Positions 1 to 6,697 of a stretch of 6,697 nt of DNA are shown here, piece after piece. The DNA lies in NCBI GenBank assembly GCA_028290595.1, contig JAQGJO010000516.1, forward strand, positions 1-6,697. Reading direction: 5' to 3'. The notes beneath the pieces are model-generated. The model had not been told where the DNA came from. It did no database searches and saw nothing but the letters and a program-made list of their open reading frames with translations. The stretch's first letter is position 1. Every line of letters begins with the position of its first letter. Source of the stretch: Hyphomicrobiales bacterium. GTDB lineage: Bacteria; Pseudomonadota; Alphaproteobacteria; Rhizobiales; Beijerinckiaceae. A program made the position numbers and the translations under genes.

Positions 1-156
1 GGACGGCGCGGAAGAGTTTTTTTTGAGTAAGAATGTTCCTTTCAAATCGCTTTACCAAGCGTCGGAGTTCCTCGCACGCTCGTAAGCATTTTTAACTGAC
101 GCGGCCAGAGACTGGCTCCAGCGATAAAAATACTGGCAATCGCGGCCAATCGATCT
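1..156. other. Leader upstream of ppa, no gene seen
   Basis: No coding region is supported here; the short minus-strand frames that cross it run into ppa and look like its shadows. A run of eight T lies at 17-24 and could be the tail of a terminator whose stem is cut off by the window edge, but no stem is visible. An A/T-rich patch (GATAAAAAT, 123-131) lies about 35 bases before the ppa start, but I could not pair it with a -35 box at normal spacing. The ppa promoter must lie in this stretch or upstream of it, and I cannot place it. Confidence 0.4.
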
Positions 157-160
157 GGAG
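157..160 (+). promoter_or_regulatory. ppa ribosome binding site
   Basis: GGAG lies six bases before the ATG at 167. The spacing is good and supports that start. Confidence 0.7.
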
Positions 161-166
161 CGCGTC

Positions 167-715
167 ATGAATCTCGAAGCTATTTCCATCGGCGAAAATG
201 CGCCGCACGACGTCAATGTCGTGATCGAAGTTCCCGTCGGCGGCGAGCCGATCAAGTATGAAATGGACAAGGCCTCCGGCGCTTTGTTCGTCGACCGGTT
301 TCTCTATACGCCGATGCGTTATCCGGGAAATTACGGCTTTATTCCCCACACGCTCTCCGACGACGGCGACCCCTGCGATGTCATTGTTGCCAATTCCCGC
401 GCGATCATGCCGGGCGCGGTGATGAGCTGCCGCGTCATCGGCGTGCTGCTGATGGACGACGAGGCCGGCGGCGACGAAAAGATTCTCGCGGTTCCCTCAA
501 GCAAACTGTCACGCCGCTTCGAGGGCGTGAACAATTATACCGACCTGCCGGAAATCACCCTGCAGCAGATCGAGCATTTCTTTCAGCACTACAAGGATCT
601 GGAGCCCGGCAAATGGGTGAAGATCGTGCGCTGGGGCGATGCCGAAGAAGCCCGCGCGATCGTCTCCGGCTCGGTCCTGCGCGCCCGCGCAAAAACGCTG
701 CGCAGGGTGGCGTAA
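167..715 (+). CDS. ppa: Inorganic pyrophosphatase, family I (soluble)
   Basis: A cytoplasmic enzyme that hydrolyses pyrophosphate to two phosphates with Mg2+, pulling forward biosynthetic reactions such as nucleic acid synthesis and amino acid activation. The protein has 182 residues, close to the usual bacterial length of about 175. The active-site residues known from the E. coli enzyme can all be placed, shifted by one: E21, K30, E32, R44, Y52, Y56, the signature D66-G-D68-P-C-D71, D98, D103, K105, Y142 and K143. None is missing, so it should be active. The ATG at 167 is preceded by GGAG and gives the normal N-terminus. The stop is TAA. The short basic C-terminal tail ([11 protein letters not shown]) is the least conserved part. 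The gene is convergent with trxA and so is transcribed separately from the addB-addA-trxA cluster. Confidence 0.97.
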   Translation: MNLEAISIGENAPHDVNVVIEVPVGGEPIKYEMDKASGALFVDRFLYTPMRYPGNYGFIPHTLSDDGDPCDVIVANSRAIMPGAVMSCRVIGVLLMDDEAGGDEKILAVPSSKLSRRFEGVNNYTDLPEITLQQIEHFFQHYKDLEPGKWVKIVRWGDAEEARAIVSGSVLRARAKTLRRVA

Positions 716-732
716 AAAGCACTCAGAAATGC

Positions 733-764
733 CAACAGCGCGCCGGAGACCGGACGCGCTGTTG
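733..764. terminator. Stem-loop between convergent ppa and trxA
   Basis: A perfect 10-base stem (733-742 with 755-764; CAACAGCGCG pairs with CGCGCTGTTG) is capped by CCGG-AGA-CCGG with one bulged A at 754. It lies in the gap between two converging stop codons, the usual place for a bidirectional terminator. The T-tracts are weak: on the + side TTTT starts about seven bases after the stem, and on the - side the next T-run is about 15 bases away at the ppa stop. The stem is seen directly; its role in termination is inferred. Confidence 0.6.
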
Positions 765-779
765 CGAGAATTTTCAGCG

Positions 780-802
780 GGCAGAGGCCGCGAGGCCCTG
801 CC
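780..802 (+). terminator. Second stem-loop, possible ppa terminator
   Basis: GGCAG at 780-784 pairs with CTGCC at 798-802, and GGCC at 786-789 with GGCC at 794-797, leaving A785 bulged and a GCGA loop. On the + strand it is followed by TTTGTTATT, a modest U-rich tail, so it could back up termination of ppa. It sits only seven bases past the trxA stop, so on the - strand it may instead protect the 3' end of the trxA transcript. Confidence 0.45.
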
Positions 803-809
803 TTTGTTA

Positions 810-1133
810 TTAAGCGATGGCGTCTGCAATCCACTTGGACAGCACGCCCTTGGGCGAAGCGCCAACCTTCTGAGAGGCGAGCTTGCCGTCCTTGAACAGC
901 ATCAGGGTCGGGATCGAGCGGATGCCCATCTTGCCCGGGACGCCCGGGTTTTCATCGACGTTCATCTTGACGATCTTGACCTTGCCGGCCATTTCGCCGG
1001 CGATTTCTTCCAGCGAAGGTCCGATCATTTTGCACGGACCGCACCATTCGGCCCAAAAATCGACGACGACTGGCTCGCTCGACTTCAAGACGTCGGCTTC
1101 GAAGCTGGCGTCGGTCACTTTTTCGGTAGCCAT
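810..1133 (-). CDS. trxA: Thioredoxin
   Basis: A small cytoplasmic dithiol-disulphide oxidoreductase, kept reduced by thioredoxin reductase and NADPH, that reduces ribonucleotide reductase, PAPS or methionine sulphoxide reductases, peroxiredoxins and other proteins. The protein has 107 residues, the standard length. It shows the redox motif W30-C31-G32-P33-C34, the buried D25 in VVVDFWAEW, and the cis-proline P75 in the SIPTLMLF segment. There are no cysteines besides C31 and C34. The frame stays open upstream to 1490, but that extension runs through the spacer repeat and into the 3' end of addA in another frame. The ATG at 1133, preceded by GAGGA at seven bases, gives the normal N-terminus and is chosen. 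The gene lies downstream of addA in the same direction, about 205 bases away, an order common in alphaproteobacteria. Confidence 0.97.
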   Translation of the reverse strand: MATEKVTDASFEADVLKSSEPVVVDFWAEWCGPCKMIGPSLEEIAGEMAGKVKIVKMNVDENPGVPGKMGIRSIPTLMLFKDGKLASQKVGASPKGVLSKWIADAIA

Positions 1134-1140
1134 TGGTAAT

Positions 1141-1145
1141 TCCTC
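1141..1145 (-). promoter_or_regulatory. trxA ribosome binding site
   Basis: GAGGA on the minus strand with a seven-base spacer to the ATG at 1133. It decides the start against the longer open frame reaching back into addA. Confidence 0.75.
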
Positions 1146-1182
1146 ACAATTCGGGGCGAGATGATTCCCCCATTCGGCCCTC

Positions 1183-1211
1183 AACGTATGAATGCGGCCC
1201 CTGCCCGTCAA
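1183..1211 (-). promoter_or_regulatory. Candidate sigma-70 type promoter for trxA
   Basis: On the minus strand TTGACG (1206-1211) matches the -35 consensus at five of six positions. After exactly 17 bases comes TACGTT (1183-1188), a weaker -10 box with T, A and the final T kept. It would start transcription near 1176 and give a leader of about 43 bases. It lies between the palindromic repeat and trxA, so trxA could be expressed independently of addA. The match is by eye, and alphaproteobacterial -10 boxes are often weak. Confidence 0.45.
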
Positions 1212-1241
1212 GAACCGCCGCCGATCACGATTGCGTAGCCA

Positions 1242-1289
1242 GAGCATTTTCGAGCGAAGTGGAGGCCGGTTCGCGTGAAGAAAATGCTC
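1242..1289. repeat. Palindromic intergenic repeat, part 1
   Basis: Perfect 10-base arms, GAGCATTTTC (1242-1251) and GAAAATGCTC (1280-1289), enclose an inner pair GCGAA (1254-1258) and TTCGC (1270-1274) around an 11-base G-rich loop. The result is a long two-stage hairpin. From memory, elements with this arm and the inner GAGCGAAGTGG / CCGGTTCGCG pattern recur many times between genes in Rhizobiales genomes; I could not verify that here. On the + strand the hairpin is followed at once by CCTTTTTATA, so it also has the shape of a rho-independent terminator facing addA. Confidence 0.7.
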
Positions 1290-1306
1290 CTTTTTATAGA
1301 TCAGAC

Positions 1307-1339
1307 GCGTCTTTTCGATCCATTTGGATCGAAAAACGC
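1307..1339. repeat. Palindromic intergenic repeat, part 2
   Basis: TTTTCGATCC (1312-1321) and GGATCGAAAA (1326-1335) form a perfect 10-base stem with an ATTT loop. It is extended by GCGT (1307-1310) pairing with ACGC (1336-1339), with C1311 bulged. The outer arm touches the first base of the addA stop codon (1339-1341, TAG on the minus strand), so the 3' end of the addA message would fold directly after translation ends. It lies 17 bases from part 1 and probably belongs to the same composite element. No T-tract follows on the minus strand, so it is more likely an mRNA 3'-end stabiliser than a strong terminator for addA. Confidence 0.65.
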
Positions 1340-4300
1340 TATGTCCCCAGGATTCGCTCCAGCGCCGCCGTGAGCATGCCATTGGGAAGCTCGACCGCCG
1401 TGGCATTGGCGGTCCAGACGATGAACGGCCGCACTGTTTTGCCGGGATAAAGCGGCTCGACCGCCGCCCGGTAGAGCGCCATTTGGGCAATATAGGCGGC
1501 CGGAGCTACCTCCGCCGGCCGTGGCGTCCCGGTCTTGAAATCAGCCAGGAGAACATCGTTCTCCCGAACCGCCAGCCGGTCGATGCGGCCGGCGATTTCC
1601 AGCGGCATTCCGCCAGGACCGGCGATTTTGCCGGCAATGGCGATTTCGGCGCGAGAACCAGGCCCGAACAAGGCCGCAACGGCGGGCGCGGCCAAAAGCG
1701 CCAACGCCTGTGCCAGGACGCTCGTGCGCTCCGCCTCGCTCAACGCCCCGCCGCGAGCCGCCAGATAGCGGGTGGCAGCGGCGGCGCGGTCCTCTGGCGG
1801 CACATCCGGCAGATATTGCAGTAGGGCATGCATGAGCGAGCCGATCACCAGGCCGCTCGTAACGCCGGCGGTGTTGGCGCGAGCATCGAGCTGATCGGCG
1901 GCGGCAAGCGCAGTGGACGGACTGAGCGGCGGCGCCGGCTGGGCCTCGCGTGGCGCCGGATGCCACAGCCAGTGATCGGCCGCTGGCTTTGCCGGCGGAG
2001 GAGCCGCCGGTCTGCCCTCGGCGCCGGCGGTGGCGGCGGTCCCGATACGCAGAACGGTCTGGCTTGCATCCCAGAAAGCCGGCACGCTTTGCATCCGCTC
2101 TTCCAGCGCCGAGCGGACGATATTGTACCAACAGCTAACATGCGGTTCGGTCTTGCCGCGAAAGCCGCAGATATAAAGCCGCTCTTCGGCACGGGTCATC
2201 GCCACGTAAAGCAGGCGGCGGTGCTCGCGATCCTGATCGACGCGTGCGCGCTCGATCGCCTCGTTGACGGGCGGCGGATCCTCCCTTTTGGCCTTGCGCC
2301 AGACCGGTACTTCAAGGCCATCGTCGTCGAGCAGAACAATATTGGGATCGTAGCGGCCGATGGCCGCGCCTGTCGTGTCGGGCAGAAAGACGATCTTGCC
2401 TTCGAGGCCTTTGGCGGCATGGACGGTCATGACGCGCACCACCTCGCCGGCTGCTTCCAGATCGCGCTTCACCGAAGCCTCGGTGGCGCTGAGAATATGC
2501 AGGAAGGCTGTGAGCGACGGCGGCTGCAATTGCTCATGCTGAAGCGCGCGGTTGAGAAATTCGTCGATGGCGTCGTTGGCTTCCACACCGAGACGTTTGA
2601 GCAAAGCGTAGCGGCCGCGCTCGACGCCGAGCAGATGGGCATAAAAGCCGAATGGCGTGAGGCGCGCGGCAAGCTTGCGCCAGGTGTCGATGCGCGCAGC
2701 AGCCTGCACATGCTGCGGCGCCTGCGAAGCGCAGAGAGCTTCGTAGAGGCTGCCGGCGCGTTTCGGCGCCATGGCGAGCAGGTCGTCGTCGGTCAAACCG
2801 ATGAGCGGCGATTTGAGCACGCAGGCAAGCGACAGATCATCCTGCGGCAACAGCGCCGTTCGTCCCGCCGCCATCAGATCCATGACGGCGATGTGGTCGG
2901 TCAGCGACAGCACGTCGGCGCCGGCCACCGGGACACCAGCCGATTTGAGGGCGCGAATGATGGCGTTGAAGAAGCGGCTGCGCTTGCGCACCAGAATGAT
3001 CACATCGCCCGCCGTCACCGGCCGCGGCGCGCCGTCCTTGCCATGGACGAACTGGCCGGAGCCCGGCTTCAACCAGTCGCGAATAACCCGCGCGATGTTC
3101 TGCGCCAGGCGGACCTCCGGCGCATTCTCGCCGATGGTGTCGACCGGCAGCAGCCAGGATTCGATTGTCTCTGTTGCGAGCGGCGCTTCGAGATCCCAGA
3201 TTTCAACGAGGCCCGGCAGAAAGCCCTTGTTGGCTTCGTGGCGCATCCAGTGCTCGCCCGCCGAGACGACACCAACGAAATTATCGCTCGCCTGAAACGT
3301 GGCATCGACCTGATCGAGCACCATCTTCGCCGAGCGATAGGACCGCGTCAGCTCGACCGATTTGAAGTGGTCGGCGCCGCCCGCCTTTTTCTCGAAATAA
3401 CGGCGCATCTGCACGAACAGGTCGGGACGCGCGCCCTGAAAGGAATAGATCGACTGTTTTTCATCACCGACGGCGAAGATGGTGCGCCGTAGACCTTCGC
3501 GCGCGCCAAGGCCGGCAAAGAATTCACCGGTCAGATTTTCGAGAATCTTCCATTGATCGGGCGAGGTGTCCTGCGCTTCGTCGACGAGAATATGATCGAT
3601 GCCGCTGTCGAGCTTGTACAGCACCCAGGAGGCGTCGGAGCGGCCGAGCAAAGTGACGGTGCGCTCGATGAGATCGTTGAAATCGAGCAGCCCTTGCGAG
3701 GTCTTGAGCTGAGCATAGCGCTTGAAGATCGCCTCGACGAGTTCGAACAGAGCGATGGAGCGGGCAATGCAGGTTGCCGCTTTTCGCTTTTCCAGAAGCG
3801 TTGTGATGCGGATCCGCTCGTTCTCCAGAGCGCTTGTAATGTCGGCCGGTGTTTTGGCGGTGACAAGGCGTTTACGTGGTTCTCCCGCATCCGTTAGGAA
3901 TATCTCTCGAACAAACGCAAGCCTGGCTGGCATATTACCAGTCTGCGCGAACGCCAGCATGCGCTCAGCCTGGTCGCGATCGGTCTTGCCCTGGCCGGCC
4001 AACACCGAAGCCATGGCGCGCCAGTCATCGGGAGAAAGCCCACCATCAACAATCTCTGCCTCGATCCCAGCCAAGGTGTCGTCCGCTGCAAGACCGAACC
4101 GAACCGCCAGACGGCGCTCGAAGCCGCCACCGCGCCGATCGCCCATGGCGTCGGCGATCTTGGCGCGCATGGCGAGCGCGCCGCGCAACAATTCGTCGAA
4201 CCGGTCCTGGGTGGTAAGGGACGCGACAAGCTGCAAGGCGACGCCCGGCGGCGAGGCGGGATTTGCAATCGCCAGGGCGAGCACATCTTCTCTCGCGCGC

Positions 4301-4782
4301 TGCAGCAGGGTCTGCTGTTCGTCGCCCTCGGCAACCGAAAAGCCAGCCGCAATATTCGCCTCAAAGGGAAACATATGCAGCAGGCGTTCGCAGAAGGCGT
4401 GAATGGTCTGGATTTTCAGACCACCAGGCGTCTCGATCGTCTGCGCAAACAGGGTGCGGGCGAAATTGAGGTCCTCATAATCGTGACCGGCAATCTCGCG
4501 CACGGCTTCGCGCAAAGCTTCATCTTCAATCGACGTCCATTGCGACAACGTATCGAAGACGCGGCGCGCCATATTCGCGGCTGCCGCCTTGGTGAAGGTG
4601 AGGCAAAGGATCTTGCCGGGCGCCACACGGTTGAGCAGCAGGCGGATGACGCGATGGGCGAGAACATGCGTCTTGCCCGAGCCGGCATTGGCCGACACCC
4701 AGGACGAATAGCTCGGGTTGGACGCGAGATTCTGCTCGCGTGACGATCTGGGTTTTGGCGGCTGCGCGAAGAGATCGGTCAT
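1339..4782 (-). CDS. addA: Double-strand break repair helicase-nuclease subunit AddA (alphaproteobacterial type)
   Basis: The helicase and nuclease subunit of AddAB, the RecBCD counterpart: an ATP-driven 3'-5' translocase that unwinds DNA ends and cuts the 3' strand for RecA loading. The protein has 1147 residues, normal for the family. UvrD/Rep-type motifs run in order: Q17; Walker A A33-GSGKT38; Ia around 58-66; [10 protein letters not shown] at 126-135; Walker B LVDEAQD at 399-405; [19 protein letters not shown] at 438-453; IV LTRSYRS at 478-484; [14 protein letters not shown] at 784-796; [12 protein letters not shown] at 856-865, with the arginine finger at R864. A Pro/Ala-rich linker (about 917-972) leads to the PD-(D/E)XK nuclease domain: H985, D1068 in GRIDRL, D1081-F-K1083, and QMALYR at 1100-1105. 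All key residues are present. The ATG at 4782 overlaps the addB stop as ATGA and has a purine-rich binding site. An in-frame ATG at 4812 would add ten residues (MVARRRGGGG) that merely overprint the addB end, and is rejected. The stop is TAG. Confidence 0.97.
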   Translation of the reverse strand: MTDLFAQPPKPRSSREQNLASNPSYSSWVSANAGSGKTHVLAHRVIRLLLNRVAPGKILCLTFTKAAAANMARRVFDTLSQWTSIEDEALREAVREIAGHDYEDLNFARTLFAQTIETPGGLKIQTIHAFCERLLHMFPFEANIAAGFSVAEGDEQQTLLQRAREDVLALAIANPASPPGVALQLVASLTTQDRFDELLRGALAMRAKIADAMGDRRGGGFERRLAVRFGLAADDTLAGIEAEIVDGGLSPDDWRAMASVLAGQGKTDRDQAERMLAFAQTGNMPARLAFVREIFLTDAGEPRKRLVTAKTPADITSALENERIRITTLLEKRKAATCIARSIALFELVEAIFKRYAQLKTSQGLLDFNDLIERTVTLLGRSDASWVLYKLDSGIDHILVDEAQDTSPDQWKILENLTGEFFAGLGAREGLRRTIFAVGDEKQSIYSFQGARPDLFVQMRRYFEKKAGGADHFKSVELTRSYRSAKMVLDQVDATFQASDNFVGVVSAGEHWMRHEANKGFLPGLVEIWDLEAPLATETIESWLLPVDTIGENAPEVRLAQNIARVIRDWLKPGSGQFVHGKDGAPRPVTAGDVIILVRKRSRFFNAIIRALKSAGVPVAGADVLSLTDHIAVMDLMAAGRTALLPQDDLSLACVLKSPLIGLTDDDLLAMAPKRAGSLYEALCASQAPQHVQAAARIDTWRKLAARLTPFGFYAHLLGVERGRYALLKRLGVEANDAIDEFLNRALQHEQLQPPSLTAFLHILSATEASVKRDLEAAGEVVRVMTVHAAKGLEGKIVFLPDTTGAAIGRYDPNIVLLDDDGLEVPVWRKAKREDPPPVNEAIERARVDQDREHRRLLYVAMTRAEERLYICGFRGKTEPHVSCWYNIVRSALEERMQSVPAFWDASQTVLRIGTAATAGAEGRPAAPPPAKPAADHWLWHPAPREAQPAPPLSPSTALAAADQLDARANTAGVTSGLVIGSLMHALLQYLPDVPPEDRAAAATRYLAARGGALSEAERTSVLAQALALLAAPAVAALFGPGSRAEIAIAGKIAGPGGMPLEIAGRIDRLAVRENDVLLADFKTGTPRPAEVAPAAYIAQMALYRAAVEPLYPGKTVRPFIVWTANATAVELPNGMLTAALERILGT

Positions 4783-6697
4783 TCCTCCTCCCCCTCGGCG
4801 CCGAGCGACCATTCGTTGACCCGCGCCAGATGATCGTAAGCGCCGAAACGGTTGACGAACTGCGGATAGGGCCGCGACAGATACGGCGTTTCGAGCCGGT
4901 TGAATTCCTCCAGCATGTCGATGAGACCGGTGTAATGTTCGGCGATCAGGCTTTCGAGCGTCTTGTCGTCCTTGCCCTTGCCGGCGCGCCTTTCATCGCC
5001 GGCGTTGCTGCTGCCGATTTTCACATAGAGCGCATCGAGCACCTTCGCGCCATGCGGCGCAACGAAGCCGCCCTTCTCCAGCATCGCCGCTTCCAGCGTT
5101 ACCTGAACTGAGAAGCCGGCGGCAATGGTGGGATGGGTCGGCAATTGACCGGTCTTGAAATCGACGATGCGATAGCCGCCTTCGATTTCCTCGATCCGGT
5201 CGGCCTCGGCGCTCAAGACGAATTCAGAGCCATCGGAGAGCTTGATCGGCAGCTTGCCTTTTTCCTCGACGAGCAGACGAACGATCGATGAGCGCCCTCT
5301 CGCATCCCATTCGATATAGGCAAGCAGCGCCGCCTCGATGCGCGGCCAGCGGAACCCCATGAAGCCTGGGTCCTGCATCAGATCGGCGAATTCGTGACGC
5401 GCAATCTCAATGATACGGTCGGCCGCGTGTGGTGGCAGAACCGGGCCGGGAAATTCCCTTTGAAACTGCGACAGCACGCGATGGGTCAACGTACCGGTCT
5501 GCCGCGGCCCGTCGTCTTCATCGGCCTCGTCCAGCGGTTTGAGCTCGAGAATGAATTCCGCATAGATCGAATAGGGATCGCGGCGCATCGTCTCGATGCG
5601 GGTGACGCTGAGACGTTTCGGCCGCAGCTCGATTGGCGGACAAGGCTTCGGCTGTTCGATCGGCTGGGGCTTTAACGGCGGTTCATCAAGCGCCCGGGCA
5701 AAGTGTACCAGTTCGTCGCCGCGCGCCCTGCAGTCGGCCCACGCAGATGCGCCGGCCAGGGCTTCCATGCGTTGCAGAAAGCGCGAGGCGATGACAGGAG
5801 ATCCGCCGCGCTTGGCGGCGCGCGACAGAAACACCTCCGGCGCGCCGATCGCCATTTCAAAATCATGCGCGGTCTGGCCAATGCGCCGCTCCGGCGCGGT
5901 CAAACCCAATTGCTCGCGCATCGGCCGGTTGAGAAAGGCATCGGTGCGCGCCTGCGGCGGCCACACCGCCTCGTCGAGGCCGGCGATGAACATGGTGTCG
6001 GCGGAGATGAGACGGGCTTCGAGCAGGCCCAGAATCTTCAGGCGCGGATGCGCCTGACGCGGACCGCGGACGATGGCCTCGCGCGCCAGGCGATCGAACA
6101 GGGCCGTATAGTCATCAAAAGTAAAATCGAGTTCGACAGGCAGGGCCGCCGCCATGTCTTCGAACAATTGCAGCAGCGTTTCGCCATCGTCGCCGATGAA
6201 GGGCGCGGCATCTGGCTCGACACGCAGCAGTTCAAACGAACGGTGATGCGCTTTGGCCCAGTCGCCGATACGCGCTTTGCCGGCAATCGCATGCAAAGGC
6301 GCGAACGTCTCGCGCAGGCGCTGCAGCAACATCGTTACTTGCGCCCAGCGTTCGTCGCTGATCGCCTTGATGGCGCGGTGGGCATGATAATCCGACGCCG
6401 CATTGCGGGCTGCCTGCAGGATCTCGTCGACCTTGCCAATCTCGAAGGCCTGGCCGCGCAGAACGCCGATCTCGGCATCGTCGGCCACCCGGCGCAGATC
6501 ACCTGCCGGCAACGACAGTCGTGTCAGCGGATGCGCCAGCAGGGAGATCCAGTCGGTCGACAATGGCGCGGGCGTAGCGCAGGCGAGCAGCAGGCGCGCC
6601 AGAACGCCGTGCGGCATGCTGGCCAAAGGATCGCCGCCGGAATCGTCGACCTCGATATTCCAGCGGGCGAGTTCGGCGCGGACGCGCTGGGCGATCG
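4779..6697 (-). CDS. addB: Double-strand break repair subunit AddB (alphaproteobacterial type), 5' end outside window
   Basis: Partner of AddA; its C-terminal PD-(D/E)XK nuclease cuts the 5' strand during end resection. About 638 residues are visible of a protein that is usually about 1000 long, so the N-terminal part lies beyond 6697. The frame stays open to the edge and reads IAQRVRAELARWNIEVDD before a TTG at 6624-6626; that upstream stretch looks like AddB, so the TTG is not the start. The inactivated-helicase part includes AGLDEAVWPPQARTDAFLNR and PERRIGQTAHDF (about 5856-5978). Nuclease residues are H of GTLTHRVL (codon 5481-5483), D of SAEADRIE, D-F-K of IVDFKTG (D codon 5160-5162), and Q of QVTLEAAM. 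The C-terminus is very acidic (EGEEE). Only three cysteines are visible, none in the nuclease domain, so the iron-sulphur cluster known from Bacillus AddB appears absent. It ends in TGA overlapping the addA ATG, so the two genes are co-transcribed. Confidence 0.95.
   Translation of the reverse strand, partial: IAQRVRAELARWNIEVDDSGGDPLASMPHGVLARLLLACATPAPLSTDWISLLAHPLTRLSLPAGDLRRVADDAEIGVLRGQAFEIGKVDEILQAARNAASDYHAHRAIKAISDERWAQVTMLLQRLRETFAPLHAIAGKARIGDWAKAHHRSFELLRVEPDAAPFIGDDGETLLQLFEDMAAALPVELDFTFDDYTALFDRLAREAIVRGPRQAHPRLKILGLLEARLISADTMFIAGLDEAVWPPQARTDAFLNRPMREQLGLTAPERRIGQTAHDFEMAIGAPEVFLSRAAKRGGSPVIASRFLQRMEALAGASAWADCRARGDELVHFARALDEPPLKPQPIEQPKPCPPIELRPKRLSVTRIETMRRDPYSIYAEFILELKPLDEADEDDGPRQTGTLTHRVLSQFQREFPGPVLPPHAADRIIEIARHEFADLMQDPGFMGFRWPRIEAALLAYIEWDARGRSSIVRLLVEEKGKLPIKLSDGSEFVLSAEADRIEEIEGGYRIVDFKTGQLPTHPTIAAGFSVQVTLEAAMLEKGGFVAPHGAKVLDALYVKIGSSNAGDERRAGKGKDDKTLESLIAEHYTGLIDMLEEFNRLETPYLSRPYPQFVNRFGAYDHLARVNEWSLGAEGEEE
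4783..4794 (-). promoter_or_regulatory. addA ribosome binding site inside the end of addB
   Basis: On the minus strand GGGGGAGGAGGA runs directly into the ATG at 4782. The best pairing, GGGGAGG, leaves about four bases of spacer. The same bases encode the final glutamates of AddB (GAG GAG GAA TGA). With the ATGA overlap this suggests translational coupling of addA to addB, and it selects the start at 4782 rather than 4812. Confidence 0.75.

Noticed and set aside
52..349. Short minus-strand frames across the ppa start
   Set aside because: They overlap the conserved N-terminal half of ppa in antisense, show no known domain and have no supporting binding site.
639..1139. A 166-codon + strand frame spanning the end of ppa and all of trxA
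   Set aside because: It is in a different frame from ppa and antisense to trxA, and it runs through both terminator-like stems. It is a shadow frame.
1134..1490. N-terminal extension of thioredoxin by about 119 residues
   Set aside because: The frame is open, but it crosses the hairpin repeat and overlaps the 3' end of addA out of frame. The residues are unlike any thioredoxin, and a good binding site precedes the ATG at 1133.
1828..3492. A 554-codon open frame on the + strand
   Set aside because: It lies wholly antisense to the helicase motifs of addA. Its sequence is arginine-, histidine- and alanine-rich with no recognisable domain, as expected for a mirror frame in GC-rich DNA. The opposite strand is clearly the coding one.
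3780..3960. A stretch inside addA that looks lower in GC than its surroundings, considered as foreign DNA
   Set aside because: The AddA frame is continuous and the protein length is normal. It falls in the poorly conserved region between motif Ib and Walker B, so local variation explains it.
4783..4812. Earlier addA start at 4812
   Set aside because: It would add ten residues that only overprint the AddB C-terminus. The ATG at 4782 has the ATGA overlap and the purine-rich binding site.
6624..6626. TTG as the start of addB
   Set aside because: The frame continues upstream to the window edge with AddB-like sequence, and about a third or more of the protein would be missing. The gene is simply cut by the window.

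Overview
The window comes from a GC-rich bacterial chromosome. It looks alphaproteobacterial, most likely Hyphomicrobiales (Rhizobiales). The reasons are the alphaproteobacterial type of AddA and AddB, the addB-addA-trxA gene order common in that class, and an intergenic palindromic repeat of a kind I recall from Rhizobiales genomes. A genus cannot be named from this sequence.

Layout, left to right: (1) a 166-base leader with no supported gene, starting with a T-run that may be the tail of a terminator cut by the window edge. (2) ppa on the + strand (167-715), a complete family I inorganic pyrophosphatase. (3) A 94-base convergent gap (716-809) with two stem-loops that probably terminate transcription from both sides. 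(4) trxA on the - strand (810-1133), a classical thioredoxin with its own likely promoter. (5) A roughly 200-base spacer (1134-1338) holding the trxA leader and a two-part palindromic repeat that ends at the addA stop codon. (6) addA on the - strand (1339-4782), complete. (7) addB on the - strand (4779-6697), whose N-terminal part lies beyond the right edge.

addB and addA overlap by four bases (ATGA) and encode the two subunits of the AddAB helicase-nuclease, which processes double-strand DNA ends for RecA-dependent recombination. trxA follows in the same direction and may receive read-through, but the spacer offers a separate promoter. ppa converges on this cluster and appears to be an independent housekeeping gene.

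I found no mobile element, CRISPR array, RNA gene or clear sign of a new system. The genes are ordinary core genes. The most interesting features are the structured repeat between addA and trxA, its contact with the addA stop codon, and the lack of iron-sulphur cysteines in the visible AddB nuclease domain.
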